Assembly: GCF_014692875.1 (NCBI RefSeq)
Contig: NZ_CP061171.1
Location: 372,001-436,000 of the forward strand
Direction of reading: 5' to 3'
Source: Pedobacter riviphilus
GTDB lineage: Bacteria; Bacteroidota; Bacteroidia; Sphingobacteriales; Sphingobacteriaceae
Length of the DNA stretch: 64,000 bases
The notes under the pieces are model-generated. The model saw only the letters and a program-made list of their open reading frames with translations, made no database searches and was not told where the DNA came from. The position numbers and the translations under genes were made by a program. Below, piece by piece: positions 48,779-58,025 of the stretch (within the stretch, counting starts at the first letter, position 1; each line of letters starts with the position of its first letter).

Positions 48779-50572
48779 TTAGGGGCGATCTTCCAGTGTG
48801 CCTAAAAATGCAATAATCTGTTTGATCTCCAGCTTGCTTAAGTTCAGCTTATCAGCAGATAAAGTCTGGTTTTCAATATTGATCCCAATGCCAGCGCCAC
48901 CTCCTTGGTTATAAAAATCCATCACCTGTTCTAAGGTTTTATAAACACCATTGTGCATGTATGGACCTGTTTTGGTGATATTTCTTACGGTTGAAGTTTT
49001 AAATGCATGTTTATACTGTGGGTAAGCATAAAGGGCATATCGGCCTAGATCGGGATCTATTTTTGGTTTTAAGGTATCTGTAGTAGCAGGTACACCTAAA
49101 ACTTCTGCTTCACTTTTAATAAAGAGAGGTGCCTGGGTACCATTAAATAAGGGCGCAAAATGACAGCTTCCACACTTGGCTTTTCCCATAAAAAGATTAA
49201 AACCTTCTTTTTCTTCTTGATTTAACTGTTTTTTATCTCCCTGCATGTAGCGGTCAAATCGGGAGTTAAACGGAGATAACGAACGGATATAAGATGCCAA
49301 TGCATGCTGGATTTTCCATGGATCAGCTTTCGTGGTTTTATCCTGATAAGCTTTTTGAAATAAGGTTAGGTAATTTTTTGATGAATTGATTCTCGTTGCA
49401 GCCTGTGTTAATGAACCGTTCATTTCCTGTTTATGATGAACCACATCAAGCGCCTGATCTTCCAGGGTTCCTGCTTTTAAATCATAAAAGAATCCGCGCT
49501 GCAAACCAGCATAAGTTAAAGTTGGTGTATTCCTGAGTAGCGATTGTCCTTTTGAAATTCCTGCTGCTTTGCTTAAGCCATCGGTAAAGGCGAGTGATTG
49601 CTGATGGCAGCTGGCGCAGCTGCGGTTATTTCCATTAGAAAGTACCGCATCATTGAACAAGATTTTTCCAAGTGCAATTTTATCATCGTTGATAAATAAA
49701 GTACTGTTGCCTACAAATTTGTTTACGTTAAAAGCGTTTACTTGGAACATACTTGTTGCATCGTCACGAAGTGCGCTGCCGCTGGTGGCAGTTGGTATTT
49801 TTTTTTCTAAACGAAGTAAATTGATGTGCTTGCTGATCGGATCAAGATATTCAGTTATAAAAGTCAAACGATCGAAATGATCAAAATCGGCATTTTTATC
49901 TAGGTAGCTTATCGCTGAAGGTACCAGTTTATCTGACGCATTGTTTTCATACTTTGCCAGTACGTTTGCTATTCCCTGTAATGCCGAAACCGTTTCGGGT
50001 ATTGATTGTAAGGCGTTTGGGGTATCAAAACCAGTAATGCCTAAACTGGTAATCCTGAAAATTTCTAAACGGATAGCGTCAAATAATTGTGCATCGGTAA
50101 TCTGGTACTGTTCATTAAAACGGCTAACACGTTGCAGGTTGAGCCGCATTTTTTTTACCTCATTTCCTAATTCTTTTCGGTTTTCTGTCGTTGGGTCTTC
50201 ATAGATAATTTCTTCCATTACCTGAAAGCCTGTTGGATTTTCAATGAGATTTTCACCCAGTTCAATTTCATCAATTGGTGCACCATTAAGCAGTACAGAA
50301 GTTGAAGGGAAAAAATATTCGATATAATACTCCAGCTGTTTGTATTTTATTCTCGCCTGTAGAAAAGATTGTTTAATTGCTTTTTCATCCCTGTTTTGAA
50401 CGGCTATCGATAATTTTTGGTCAATAATGTTCTGAAATTCAACAAGCTGTCGGTCAAAATCGGCTTTTACCAGTTCTGCATTTGATCTGTTTTCCGTTTT
50501 ACAGAAAATGGATAACAGAGTAGTAAGGGTAATCAGTACAATAAAAAAGACAATTTTTTTAAGGCTAGGCAT
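48779..50572 (-). CDS. Di-haem cytochrome c peroxidase with a long N-terminal helical domain
   Basis: A 597-residue protein. An N-terminal hydrophobic signal (KIVFFIVLITLTTLLSIFC) ends at Cys24, so it is possibly a lipoprotein. Residues about 30-260 are a helical domain not seen in classical CcpA. The peroxidase part (about 300-597) has two haem sites, CASCH (about 330) and CGSCH (about 470), with IALGKILFNDAVLS and VRNITKTGPYMHNGVYKTLEQVMDFYN as in MauG/CCP proteins. It reduces H2O2 or oxidises a partner in the periplasm. It lies 74 bases downstream of a PhoX-like gene on the same strand. Confidence 0.9.
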   Translation of the reverse strand: MPSLKKIVFFIVLITLTTLLSIFCKTENRSNAELVKADFDRQLVEFQNIIDQKLSIAVQNRDEKAIKQSFLQARIKYKQLEYYIEYFFPSTSVLLNGAPIDEIELGENLIENPTGFQVMEEIIYEDPTTENRKELGNEVKKMRLNLQRVSRFNEQYQITDAQLFDAIRLEIFRITSLGITGFDTPNALQSIPETVSALQGIANVLAKYENNASDKLVPSAISYLDKNADFDHFDRLTFITEYLDPISKHINLLRLEKKIPTATSGSALRDDATSMFQVNAFNVNKFVGNSTLFINDDKIALGKILFNDAVLSNGNNRSCASCHQQSLAFTDGLSKAAGISKGQSLLRNTPTLTYAGLQRGFFYDLKAGTLEDQALDVVHHKQEMNGSLTQAATRINSSKNYLTLFQKAYQDKTTKADPWKIQHALASYIRSLSPFNSRFDRYMQGDKKQLNQEEKEGFNLFMGKAKCGSCHFAPLFNGTQAPLFIKSEAEVLGVPATTDTLKPKIDPDLGRYALYAYPQYKHAFKTSTVRNITKTGPYMHNGVYKTLEQVMDFYNQGGGAGIGINIENQTLSADKLNLSKLEIKQIIAFLGTLEDRP

Positions 50573-50646
50573 GCTTGGGTAGGAGTTGAAATAAAACAGA
50601 AAAATCCTTCCAGCGTTTGCCGAAAGGGATAAAGAAATAAAATAGG

Positions 50647-52134
50647 TTATTTAGAAACGCCGCGAACGATTACGACTTGTCCACCTTCGTTATTATTTAC
50701 CAATCTTGTTGTACCACCATCAGCATTTTTGTATTTATCGCTTGTCCAGGTGTGTGGGTGTAAGTTAACTATGAATGTATCAGGGATACCAGTCAGTGCA
50801 GAGATATCGTACATCGCGCCATATTCCCAGCTACTTAATTGTACATTGTTTGATGGGTTGTATTTAGCGTTAAAAGTGGCATCTGTTCTGCGGTGGTTCA
50901 TTTGTAACATCGGTTTTAACGATTTTGAAGCCATTGCAAATTGCCAGATGGTTCCATCATGGTCGTTGTTTTTGTAGAACGAATCTCCATCTTCCTGGAT
51001 GTACACATAGTTTTCGGTTACGCAAAGGTTATCTGGATTTACAATACTTTTTCCAGGGTTGTCATTTCCGTCAACGGCAACTTCTAATTTACCTTTTAAT
51101 GGATTGTTTGCATCCAATACCAGTTTATATACGCGGCCCCACATGGTTTTTCCACTTACTGGCGTAAGTTTATCGCCCTGGCTAACACCAGTTGCAGTAA
51201 AATATACTTCCCGTCCGTTTGCTGCACTGCCTTTTCTGTAATCGATATCTTCTACGCGGGCTAGCATTAAAGCTTTTTTATCAATTGTTTGTTGCTGTAA
51301 CTGTGCACCTGTACTGCTTTTTACATTGTCAAGCTCCACAAATTCCACATCATAGCTTTGTCCTTTGTCCATGTTGGTTTCAATCGGATCGTTATTGCTG
51401 CGTTTCATCACATATAACTTGCCGTTTTCCAGGTCACCTTGAGTGTTAGATACGTACATGGCCAATTGTCCATCGGTTTCATCCTCACCAATCATGATAA
51501 CGGTTTTGCCAGCATATGATGCTTTAGGGAGTGGCACTGCATTTTCAGCGCTCCATCTGCCTAATGCACTAACAGTTCTCTGTTTGTTCTTTTTATCTGC
51601 TGCCGCAAGGGGATCGATGGCGTGGATCATTGATTCTGCACCACTTTCTCCGGCAGTTAAGAAAACTGGTTTAGAAAAGCCATGTTCTTCTGGTGTTGCC
51701 ATTGTAGCAGAACATAAACGGGTCATGCCGCCATCAGAATCTACAATATATTCTCCTTTTACAGGTTTGAAATTTTTATCTAAGTATACTCTTGATACTG
51801 ATTGAAGAATTTCATGGTTATTAATCATAATAAAACCTTCGCCAGCTGGATTTTTGATAATTCCTGCTCCGTCAGGTTGTGCACCAAAGATAAAATTTGG
51901 TGATTCTGCCAGTACGTCGTCTGAGCTGATCAGTGTGGTAATATTCAGGCTTTCGAAACCAGGCATGGTTTTTACCAATGAAGGGTTTACCGAGTAATCT
52001 TTAAGTGTAATGGGACTGGTCTCTGGGTTTTCTGCCTCATTATTCTTTTTACAGGCACTGATCACAACTGCCGAAGTAACGAATGCGGCAACAGCAAGGG
52101 CTAATGCCTTTTGCTTTAATAATGTTTTATTCAT
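50647..52134 (-). CDS. PhoX-like (DUF839) secreted phosphatase-family lipoprotein
   Basis: A 495-residue protein. The signal peptide ends in a lipobox-like AVVISAC (Cys about residue 28). The mature part resembles the DUF839/PhoX beta-propeller: GFIMINNHEIL (about 104-114), DSDGGMTRLCSATMATPEEH (about 133-152), ESMIHAIDP, VIMIGEDETDGQLAMYV, and NPDNLCVTENYVYIQEDGD (about 357-375). PhoX enzymes are calcium/iron-dependent phosphatases. Whether all metal ligands are kept cannot be decided by eye. It is the first gene of a unit with the di-haem peroxidase. Confidence 0.78.
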   Translation of the reverse strand: MNKTLLKQKALALAVAAFVTSAVVISACKKNNEAENPETSPITLKDYSVNPSLVKTMPGFESLNITTLISSDDVLAESPNFIFGAQPDGAGIIKNPAGEGFIMINNHEILQSVSRVYLDKNFKPVKGEYIVDSDGGMTRLCSATMATPEEHGFSKPVFLTAGESGAESMIHAIDPLAAADKKNKQRTVSALGRWSAENAVPLPKASYAGKTVIMIGEDETDGQLAMYVSNTQGDLENGKLYVMKRSNNDPIETNMDKGQSYDVEFVELDNVKSSTGAQLQQQTIDKKALMLARVEDIDYRKGSAANGREVYFTATGVSQGDKLTPVSGKTMWGRVYKLVLDANNPLKGKLEVAVDGNDNPGKSIVNPDNLCVTENYVYIQEDGDSFYKNNDHDGTIWQFAMASKSLKPMLQMNHRRTDATFNAKYNPSNNVQLSSWEYGAMYDISALTGIPDTFIVNLHPHTWTSDKYKNADGGTTRLVNNNEGGQVVIVRGVSK

Positions 52135-52156
52135 AATTTTTGTTTTCCGTTTGAGG

Positions 52157-52185
52157 CAAAATTACATGGGCTATGTTTCCGGAAA
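52157..52185 (-). promoter_or_regulatory. -7 element and overlapping operator candidate for the PhoX-like gene
   Basis: On the reverse strand TAATTTTG (52164-52157) is an exact TAnnTTTG match 23 bases before the start codon. The perfect palindrome TTTCCGGAAA (52176-52185) lies just upstream, close to where the -33 element would be, and is a good place for a repressor or activator. Confidence 0.5.
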
Positions 52186-52319
52186 TTAAAGTATATGTTA
52201 AGCTAAGCTGCGTCTGCTATTTAGAATTGTTCTTTAGATCAACAAATTAGGTAGGACTCGATAAAAATTTCAGTTCCTATTTAACTTCAGGTATATTGCA
52301 TTTAAATAATCATCCTGCA

Positions 52320-53825
52320 ATGAAAACGCATATTGTGAAAATCTTTGTTTTCTTTCTAATGGCCTTTGCCTTCGGTTGTGGAGGCAGCACTTCAAATAAA
52401 AGAAGTAATATAGTTATTGAAACCTCTGGCAAAAACATGCTTAGCGTAAAAAGTATGCATGATGATCTTTCCGTTTTGTGGTCGGCGATTAAGGAACTGC
52501 ATCCCGGTTATGGATTTTATACTTCTCCTGCAGATTTGCAAAAAGCTTACGATAGTACTTATGCCTCAATTAAATCGCCGCTTACCGAAAGTCAGTTTAT
52601 TGATCAGATTTATCCTTTTATGTGTGAGTTGAGGTGTGGGCACACGCAGTTAAAGCATGCTGAAGGATATAAACCTTCTATTAATGATACGGCCTCGCAT
52701 CTTCCTTTTAAGGTGCTGGTTAGAAATCATCATGCCTGGATAACTGCACATCAAACTGCGGAGCTTCATACGGGTGATGAAATTATGAATATAAATGGCA
52801 TACCCGTTTCAGCAATAATTAATCGGGGTTATGGCCTGTATTGTGGAGATGGTTATGGCGAAACATTTAAAGAATTATTTTTAAGCGAATATGATGGTTT
52901 TGAAGATGCCTGTAATAAATGTTACCATTGGAAAGGTCCCTATCAGATAAAACTACACACCGTTAATGGGGGCATAAAAAACATAAATGTGAAACCTGCA
53001 GAAAGCGGGGCAGTAACAACAGATCTAACATTAAAGCCCGTTGATAATTTTGCCAACTGGACTGTTGTTAAAGGTATTTCTGATGCTAGACTGAGGTTTT
53101 TCAATTCATCATCTACAGCATGGTTTTCGGCAACTCCATTTGCTTATGCAGATACCCTTGTCTATAAAAAGGCTTTCGCGGCAATCAAACAAAAAGGAAT
53201 TAAAAACCTGATACTGGATTTAAGGCATAATACAGGTGGCGATATCAGGGTGGCTACACAATTGCTGTCTTATCTTGCCGATGGACCTTTTAATGTGGTA
53301 AAAGAAGTGAAATCAAGAGTTTCCGACCTTGCCAACAACCGTTTTGCAAAATATTTTGATAGTACCATAACGCAGGGTTTTATTCAAGGCTATAAAACGA
53401 GCAGCAAAACCGGCGATTGGTATCGTATTGAAGCCACACCGGCGTTCGGCCAGATTTATGGTCCTTTTCAATTGGCAAAAAAAGATCATTTTAATGGGAA
53501 GCTCCTTGTTTTAATCGATGGTGCTACCTTTTCATCAGGAGCACTACTTACTGCTGCTTTAAAGGCCCAGCGGAAAGGCATAAAATTTATCGGAAGAGAA
53601 ACCGCAGGAGCAGAAGAAGGCTGCAATGGGGTAACTCTTCAGCATTTAACCTTGCCCAATACTAAAATTGTGGTCGATTTTCCATGGATGCGCGTAATTT
53701 CGATGGCTAAAAATCCAGTTAAAGGGCGAGGTATTATGCCCGATTATGTTGTAAACTACAAACCCGAAGATGTGGTACGCAATAACGATGTAGATTTAAG
53801 AAAGGCAATGAGTTTGGTTAGGTAA
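52320..53825 (+). CDS. S41-family peptidase, lipoprotein
   Basis: A 501-residue protein from ATG 52320, which gives the lipoprotein signal MKTHIVKIFVFFLMAFAFGC (Cys20). An in-frame TTG 24 bases upstream is less likely. A helical N-domain (about 45-110) is followed by a PDZ-like stretch (about 130-225; HTGDEIMNINGIPV). The tail-specific-protease core has LILDLRHNTGGD (about 297-308) and LVLIDGATFSSGALL (catalytic Ser405 or Ser406). The target protein is unknown. It is divergent from the PhoX-like gene. Confidence 0.9.
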   Translation: MKTHIVKIFVFFLMAFAFGCGGSTSNKRSNIVIETSGKNMLSVKSMHDDLSVLWSAIKELHPGYGFYTSPADLQKAYDSTYASIKSPLTESQFIDQIYPFMCELRCGHTQLKHAEGYKPSINDTASHLPFKVLVRNHHAWITAHQTAELHTGDEIMNINGIPVSAIINRGYGLYCGDGYGETFKELFLSEYDGFEDACNKCYHWKGPYQIKLHTVNGGIKNINVKPAESGAVTTDLTLKPVDNFANWTVVKGISDARLRFFNSSSTAWFSATPFAYADTLVYKKAFAAIKQKGIKNLILDLRHNTGGDIRVATQLLSYLADGPFNVVKEVKSRVSDLANNRFAKYFDSTITQGFIQGYKTSSKTGDWYRIEATPAFGQIYGPFQLAKKDHFNGKLLVLIDGATFSSGALLTAALKAQRKGIKFIGRETAGAEEGCNGVTLQHLTLPNTKIVVDFPWMRVISMAKNPVKGRGIMPDYVVNYKPEDVVRNNDVDLRKAMSLVR

Positions 53826-53895
53826 TAGCAGCTTTGTAATTCATTCTGAATTTTGAAAATGGCTGATGTTATTAAAAGTATAAACAATATTGTTC

Positions 53896-54783
53896 TCATT
53901 CTTGCCTAAAGCTTTTTAGCGTACCGTTGTTATTGAATTGCAGGTCGTAGCGCTCACGACTGCCGTTAATGCTTGATGGAAACCAGCGCATACCATTATC
54001 CCAAATAGAAATGTAGGCCGTGGTGGTAGGCTTTGCACCTTCAATCTCAGCTGCCTTTTCGTTATAGATTTGTATCACTTTTTGTGCAGCTGCGAAATTT
54101 ATTTTACTCAATGGAAATGTTCTGCGTTCGATGTTTCGGGCCAGTACTGGCTTTTGCTCAGACCAGGAACCATCTTTGTACTGGTAGGCATCTACATATT
54201 TAGGGTTTTCGGGATGCTGTAATGACAGGTTAATGGAGCCATCTTCATAAAAATGGACAGACTCATAAACTACAATTTCTTTGTTGCGGTACTTTGGCAG
54301 TTTTCTTAGTTTTTCCTCTGCGCTTTCCAGCTCAGCGGCACGTAGTATTCCTTTTCTGGCTTTTATTGCTGGTTTTTCTGCATCAATATTTTTTGCCCCG
54401 GTTTGTGGCAAGTTCATTTCCTTTAAAAATTCATTTACCCTTTTTTGGATTTCCTTACTGTTTGCTGGTGTTTGCTTTTGTTTTAGCAATTCAATATCAT
54501 GAAAAAGATCTTTTGCCTTTTCCTGTATTTCGGGTGTATTAACTGTATCGCCATTTATAACTATAGTTTTTTCCTGCTGTTGCTGTAAGGTTGTTGTGGT
54601 AGATGTTTTTGTATCGCCTTTATACCCTCCATTTTCTCGAAGGCCTTTTTCCTGATCATATTTTTTAACTAAAGAATCATTAGGATGAAAGGTTTCATCT
54701 ACACTTTTGGTAATCTGTTTACAACCAAGGCAAAGGAAGAAGCACATCATCACCAGACAGAAAATATTGTTTAAGTTCTTCAT
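53896..54783 (-). CDS. Hypothetical lipoprotein, last gene of the membrane-protein operon
   Basis: A 295-residue protein with a lipoprotein signal (MKNLNNIFCLVMMCFFLCLGC, Cys21). Residues about 50-150 are low-complexity and helical (TSTTTTLQQQQEKT, then Lys/Glu-rich). The C-terminal half (about 165-295) is a beta-rich domain (IVVYESVHFYEDGSINLSLQHPENPKYVDAYQYKDGSW, then ISIWDNGMRWFPSSI). No family is recognised. The start codon shares one base with the stop of the upstream 328-residue gene, so translation is coupled. Confidence 0.75.
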   Translation of the reverse strand: MKNLNNIFCLVMMCFFLCLGCKQITKSVDETFHPNDSLVKKYDQEKGLRENGGYKGDTKTSTTTTLQQQQEKTIVINGDTVNTPEIQEKAKDLFHDIELLKQKQTPANSKEIQKRVNEFLKEMNLPQTGAKNIDAEKPAIKARKGILRAAELESAEEKLRKLPKYRNKEIVVYESVHFYEDGSINLSLQHPENPKYVDAYQYKDGSWSEQKPVLARNIERRTFPLSKINFAAAQKVIQIYNEKAAEIEGAKPTTTAYISIWDNGMRWFPSSINGSRERYDLQFNNNGTLKSFRQE

Positions 54784-55769
54784 CAGAATTCTCCTTTAAG
54801 TTCGTTCAGGTCTTTTTCAAAAGCAATTTTTTGCGGATCTTCTTTGAGGTAAAAAATAGAATAGTATTCCTGCCTAACGCTGTCCAGATCAAGTAGATCT
54901 ACTACCTTTTTAATGTTTGCCCGGTGCTTGTGATTAAAATCATCGGTAAATTCGAGTTCAAAATTGATCATTGGTTGCTCGTTGATATAAGTTCCGCTTT
55001 GGCTGACTTTGAGCACCCGGGCAGTAGTATGCGTACCTTTAAATTTGATCAGGTACAATTGACTGGGTTTGCTGGTAAACTTATGAGCGATAAAAGTGCC
55101 GAAAACACGGTAAACAAGCAGCATAAAGGCGCAAGTTAATAAAGGATGGCTAATACCCATAAAACGCCAGCCCATGCCTCTGCTTTCTAAATGATAAGAA
55201 TAAACATAATACCCAACAACAATGGAGGTAAAGATTAGCCAGGCCAGGTTGGTAAGAAATATGATCATTTTTTTAATGCTTACTTCTGTAGTGGCAAAAA
55301 TAAAATAAGGAACTTTGTTTACCTCTTTATCTAACAGAATGCCAACTGTTTTACCTGTTTCGTAACGGCGTTCATAAGGTTTTGCATCATTTACAGTGGT
55401 TTTATGCATAATTGTACTTCCCCTCAGGTTTTTAAACCGTAAGATAAGTTCGTAGGTATCGTAAGCCGCGCCTCTTTTATATATTTTTGATGACTCCAGT
55501 ATTTTGGCCTCCCGGGGTTCGCCGGTAATTTTAAGTTTTTCTATATTACGTTTAATCGAAAAGGTGCGGATCACCCATTTCTGGTAATAACCGATTAATA
55601 ATATAGCCCAAAGGAGTACGGATATAGCAAGCATGGAGAGCGGATACCAGGGATTCTCGCCCATCAGGTTGGATACGCTGTCGTCTTTAGTGTTGTAATA
55701 GATCAACATGGGGAACGGAATAGCGAAAAACAACATGTAAATGATCCAGAATATCGAAAATCCTCTCAT
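54783..55769 (-). CDS. Membrane protein with two copies of a cytoplasmic or periplasmic beta domain
   Basis: A 328-residue protein with two helices at about 5-25 and 45-62 and two more at about 170-190 and 206-226. Each pair is followed by a similar beta-rich domain (about 80-155: AKILESSKIYKR...ELILRF; about 236-320: ARVLKVSQSGTY...ELEFTDDFNHKHR). The internal duplication recalls DUF3592-type membrane proteins. The function is unknown. It starts 64 bases downstream of the preceding 164-residue gene. Confidence 0.7.
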   Translation of the reverse strand: MRGFSIFWIIYMLFFAIPFPMLIYYNTKDDSVSNLMGENPWYPLSMLAISVLLWAILLIGYYQKWVIRTFSIKRNIEKLKITGEPREAKILESSKIYKRGAAYDTYELILRFKNLRGSTIMHKTTVNDAKPYERRYETGKTVGILLDKEVNKVPYFIFATTEVSIKKMIIFLTNLAWLIFTSIVVGYYVYSYHLESRGMGWRFMGISHPLLTCAFMLLVYRVFGTFIAHKFTSKPSQLYLIKFKGTHTTARVLKVSQSGTYINEQPMINFELEFTDDFNHKHRANIKKVVDLLDLDSVRQEYYSIFYLKEDPQKIAFEKDLNELKGEF

Positions 55770-55833
55770 GTTTTTTAGGTTAGATCGTGAATCTTTTTAT
55801 CTTTTATTTAATTGTATGTTTGAGATTTCTAAT

Positions 55834-56328
55834 TTATTGTACGCTGAGATGTATCATTCTTTCAATTTCCTTTAACACTTCTGTTTCAAATACTTCTTGC
55901 CTGATCTGGCTTTTGCGGTTGGTGCCAAATGGCTGGCTAATGGCGAAGCTTTTACCATATTTATTCTGTTTGTGCGATAAAGCGTAATGCAACAGGCCAT
56001 CTTCTTGTACATGAAGGATATGTACATCTTCGAAAGCCATAATTTTACGGGTAAATAAACCAGGGATTTTTTTGTATACCTGCCTGGTGTATTGATCGAA
56101 AATATAGGTAGCGTTAAAATGAAAGATAAAATCGTAAACCGCCGTAAGTGCCGATACAAAACCTATGGCCATTATGCCCCAATACGTATTATAGTTGAGA
56201 TCGAACATGGGCGTAACTACAAATATTCCTGCTGCCAGGAGTGCAAAAAATAAAATCTTGCCTTTGTAATCACGCTCAGGCTGAAAGCTGAGTTTGCCGT
56301 TTTCTATTTTTAAATGATATGCTGCCAT
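55834..56328 (-). CDS. Hypothetical membrane protein with a PH-like C-terminal domain
   Basis: A 164-residue protein with a beta start (AAYHLKIENGKLSFQPERDY), a helical hairpin at about 25-68 (ILFFALLAAGIFVVTPMF, GIMAIGFVSALTAVYDFIF), and a C-terminal beta/alpha domain (about 72-160) with FDQYTRQVYKK and IMAFEDVHILHV. It is clearly related to the 155-residue protein encoded just upstream, so the two are tandem paralogues. No known function. Confidence 0.65.
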   Translation of the reverse strand: MAAYHLKIENGKLSFQPERDYKGKILFFALLAAGIFVVTPMFDLNYNTYWGIMAIGFVSALTAVYDFIFHFNATYIFDQYTRQVYKKIPGLFTRKIMAFEDVHILHVQEDGLLHYALSHKQNKYGKSFAISQPFGTNRKSQIRQEVFETEVLKEIERMIHLSVQ

Positions 56329-56419
56329 GTTTTATAATTTCTCCTGTTTTTAGGTATTTAGGGTTGGCCTACAGCCAGGTGAAGGGAGCAGGCCTGTTAA
56401 ATGCCATAGCTGTATATTT

Positions 56420-56887
56420 TTAAGTTTGTGGCAAGCCCATTATCGTACTTATTTCTTCGCTAAGTTTTTGAAGGGGTTTTGCTGTAAATAAAGTTTGTGC
56501 CAGTAAAATATGTCTGGTTTTATTGTCCTTTCTCATTACCATAATGGCCTGGATACTCACGGTAATAAAATAACTTTTTTGTTTCGAGATGAGAAAATGG
56601 TCAAAATCATCAAAACTATAGCTTACAGGAGCACTGAAGAAAAAACGTTTACGCTGTATTTCACGGCTTTGGTTGTCAAAAGCAATAACACCTGTTGTAC
56701 GCAAGATACCCAGTACACCTACAAAGGCAAAGAAGGCAACGTATAAAAATGTCGCCTTGCTGGTGCTATATATCAGTAGAGCGATGATGGCAGCAATACA
56801 GCCCAAAGTTATGGTATAAAATAGTCCTTTTTGCACCTTTAATTTATAAGTATTACCTTCTTGTTCGAAATATTTAAATGTTTGCAT
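56420..56887 (-). CDS. Hypothetical membrane protein, paralogue of the 55834 product
   Basis: A 155-residue protein with the same plan as its neighbour: beta start (KYFEQEGNTYKLKVQ), helical hairpin (about 25-65), then FDNQSREIQRKRFFFSAPVSYSFDDFDHF aligned with FDQYTRQVYKK...MAFEDVH of the 55834 product. No family is recognised. 92 bases separate the two genes. A perfect inverted repeat lies just upstream (56916-56935). Confidence 0.65.
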   Translation of the reverse strand: MQTFKYFEQEGNTYKLKVQKGLFYTITLGCIAAIIALLIYSTSKATFLYVAFFAFVGVLGILRTTGVIAFDNQSREIQRKRFFFSAPVSYSFDDFDHFLISKQKSYFITVSIQAIMVMRKDNKTRHILLAQTLFTAKPLQKLSEEISTIMGLPQT

Positions 56888-56915
56888 GTTGTTTTAATTA
56901 TTTGAAAATGAATTC

Positions 56916-56935
56916 GATATATTTTAATATCGATA
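56916..56935. promoter_or_regulatory. Inverted repeat TCGATAT-N6-ATATCGA
   Basis: A perfect 7-6-7 inverted repeat 29 bases upstream of the 155-residue gene start. It could be an internal operator or a weak attenuator within the operon. No T run follows on the reverse strand. Confidence 0.35.
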
Positions 56936-57057
56936 CTTCTTTTAGCCTCATTAAAGTACTGTCCAAACCATTTATCGAAGTTCTCTTTGTGTTTCTCCCG
57001 GGTAATTTTAATCAGAGTGTTTGATTACTTAAATGAAGCAACTACCTGATGATGGAG

Positions 57058-57441
57058 TTAGCGCATACGTTCAATGATTATATTTTCATTTCCTTCATCA
57101 TCGGCTTCCAGGTATAAATTCCAGTTTAATTTTTCGGCTATTGCTAAAAAAGTTTTAAGGTATAACTGCTGATCTATATTTTTTTCTTTGCTACAAATAA
57201 TATCAATCAAATTAATAAAGCCTGTTTGCCTTTTAGATGAAGAAAAATTTCCTTCTTTTGCTTCAACCAATGTGATGCTCGTCCACGGGAAATGATCGGC
57301 ATTACATAGGCTTTGATGATCTTGCTTCACAAAATTTCCGGTCTGTAACAGCACATCCATTACGCTTCCGGTTTCTGCCTTCTTTTTGTGCTGCAGGTCG
57401 CTTTTAATGCTGTAATAGTTGTATCTGTCACTCCACATCAT
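57058..57441 (-). CDS. Hypothetical soluble protein, 127 residues
   Basis: A 127-residue protein (MMWSDRYNYYSIKSDLQHKK...) with no signal or membrane helix. The C-terminus FLAIAEKLNWNLYLEADDEGNENIIIERMR suggests an alpha/beta fold. No family is recognised. It is part of the reverse-strand operon, 47 bases downstream of the preceding gene. Confidence 0.55.
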   Translation of the reverse strand: MMWSDRYNYYSIKSDLQHKKKAETGSVMDVLLQTGNFVKQDHQSLCNADHFPWTSITLVEAKEGNFSSSKRQTGFINLIDIICSKEKNIDQQLYLKTFLAIAEKLNWNLYLEADDEGNENIIIERMR

Positions 57442-57488
57442 TTTTCTTTTTTAAAGTACAGTTAACGGTAGGGTGAATGATGGATCTA

Positions 57489-57959
57489 CTAAAAAGGCAT
57501 TTTTTTTACTTCAATTTTATTATCCTTGGCATATGTTTCTGCAAGTTTCCAAAGCGTACTGTACTTCTCTATAAATACATCGTACTGGCTGGTATCCAGT
57601 TCTGTTAAGGCCTTGTTAATTTCCTGCTCCGGCTCATGATTATCGATCATTTTAGCTATTTTAAGGTGCTCGGCTTTATAGCTCGTTAAAACATATTTGT
57701 ACAATGTTATTGATGCATCAAGCATGGGTTTTGTTTCTGGAGTTGGCTGTAGTTTTTTTACCTTCTCCAAGTTCTTTTCAGCTCTGGCAATCGAATTTTT
57801 CAGGTATTCTTCGCAGCTAGTAACTTTACCTGGACCAGATACGTTTTTAAGATATTTCTGGTAACCTTCGAAATAGTATGTGCCGAAGCGCGATATGTCA
57901 TTCGTGTTTAGGGCTGCCTGGTCGAAATATTCGTCAGGGTATTTACCATAAAGTTGCAT
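57489..57959 (-). CDS. Hypothetical helical protein, probably a frameshifted lipoprotein
   Basis: The open frame gives 156 residues from ATG 57959 (MQLYGKYPDEYFDQAALN...), mostly helical with two Lys/Glu-rich stretches. An ATG at 58015, 10 bases after the preceding gene's stop, opens a different frame encoding MRLNIKNVMLMVMVFTITAC, a convincing lipoprotein signal with lipobox ITAC. That frame ends 14 residues later. One added base just after the Cys codon would join the two as ITAC-KLYGKYPDEYF. The true gene is therefore probably 57489-58015 with a one-base loss. Confidence 0.6.
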   Translation of the reverse strand: MQLYGKYPDEYFDQAALNTNDISRFGTYYFEGYQKYLKNVSGPGKVTSCEEYLKNSIARAEKNLEKVKKLQPTPETKPMLDASITLYKYVLTSYKAEHLKIAKMIDNHEPEQEINKALTELDTSQYDVFIEKYSTLWKLAETYAKDNKIEVKKMPF

Positions 57960-58025
57960 GCGGTGATGGTAAAAACCATCACCATTAACATGACATTTTT
58001 GATGTTGAGGCGCATAAACTTCTTT

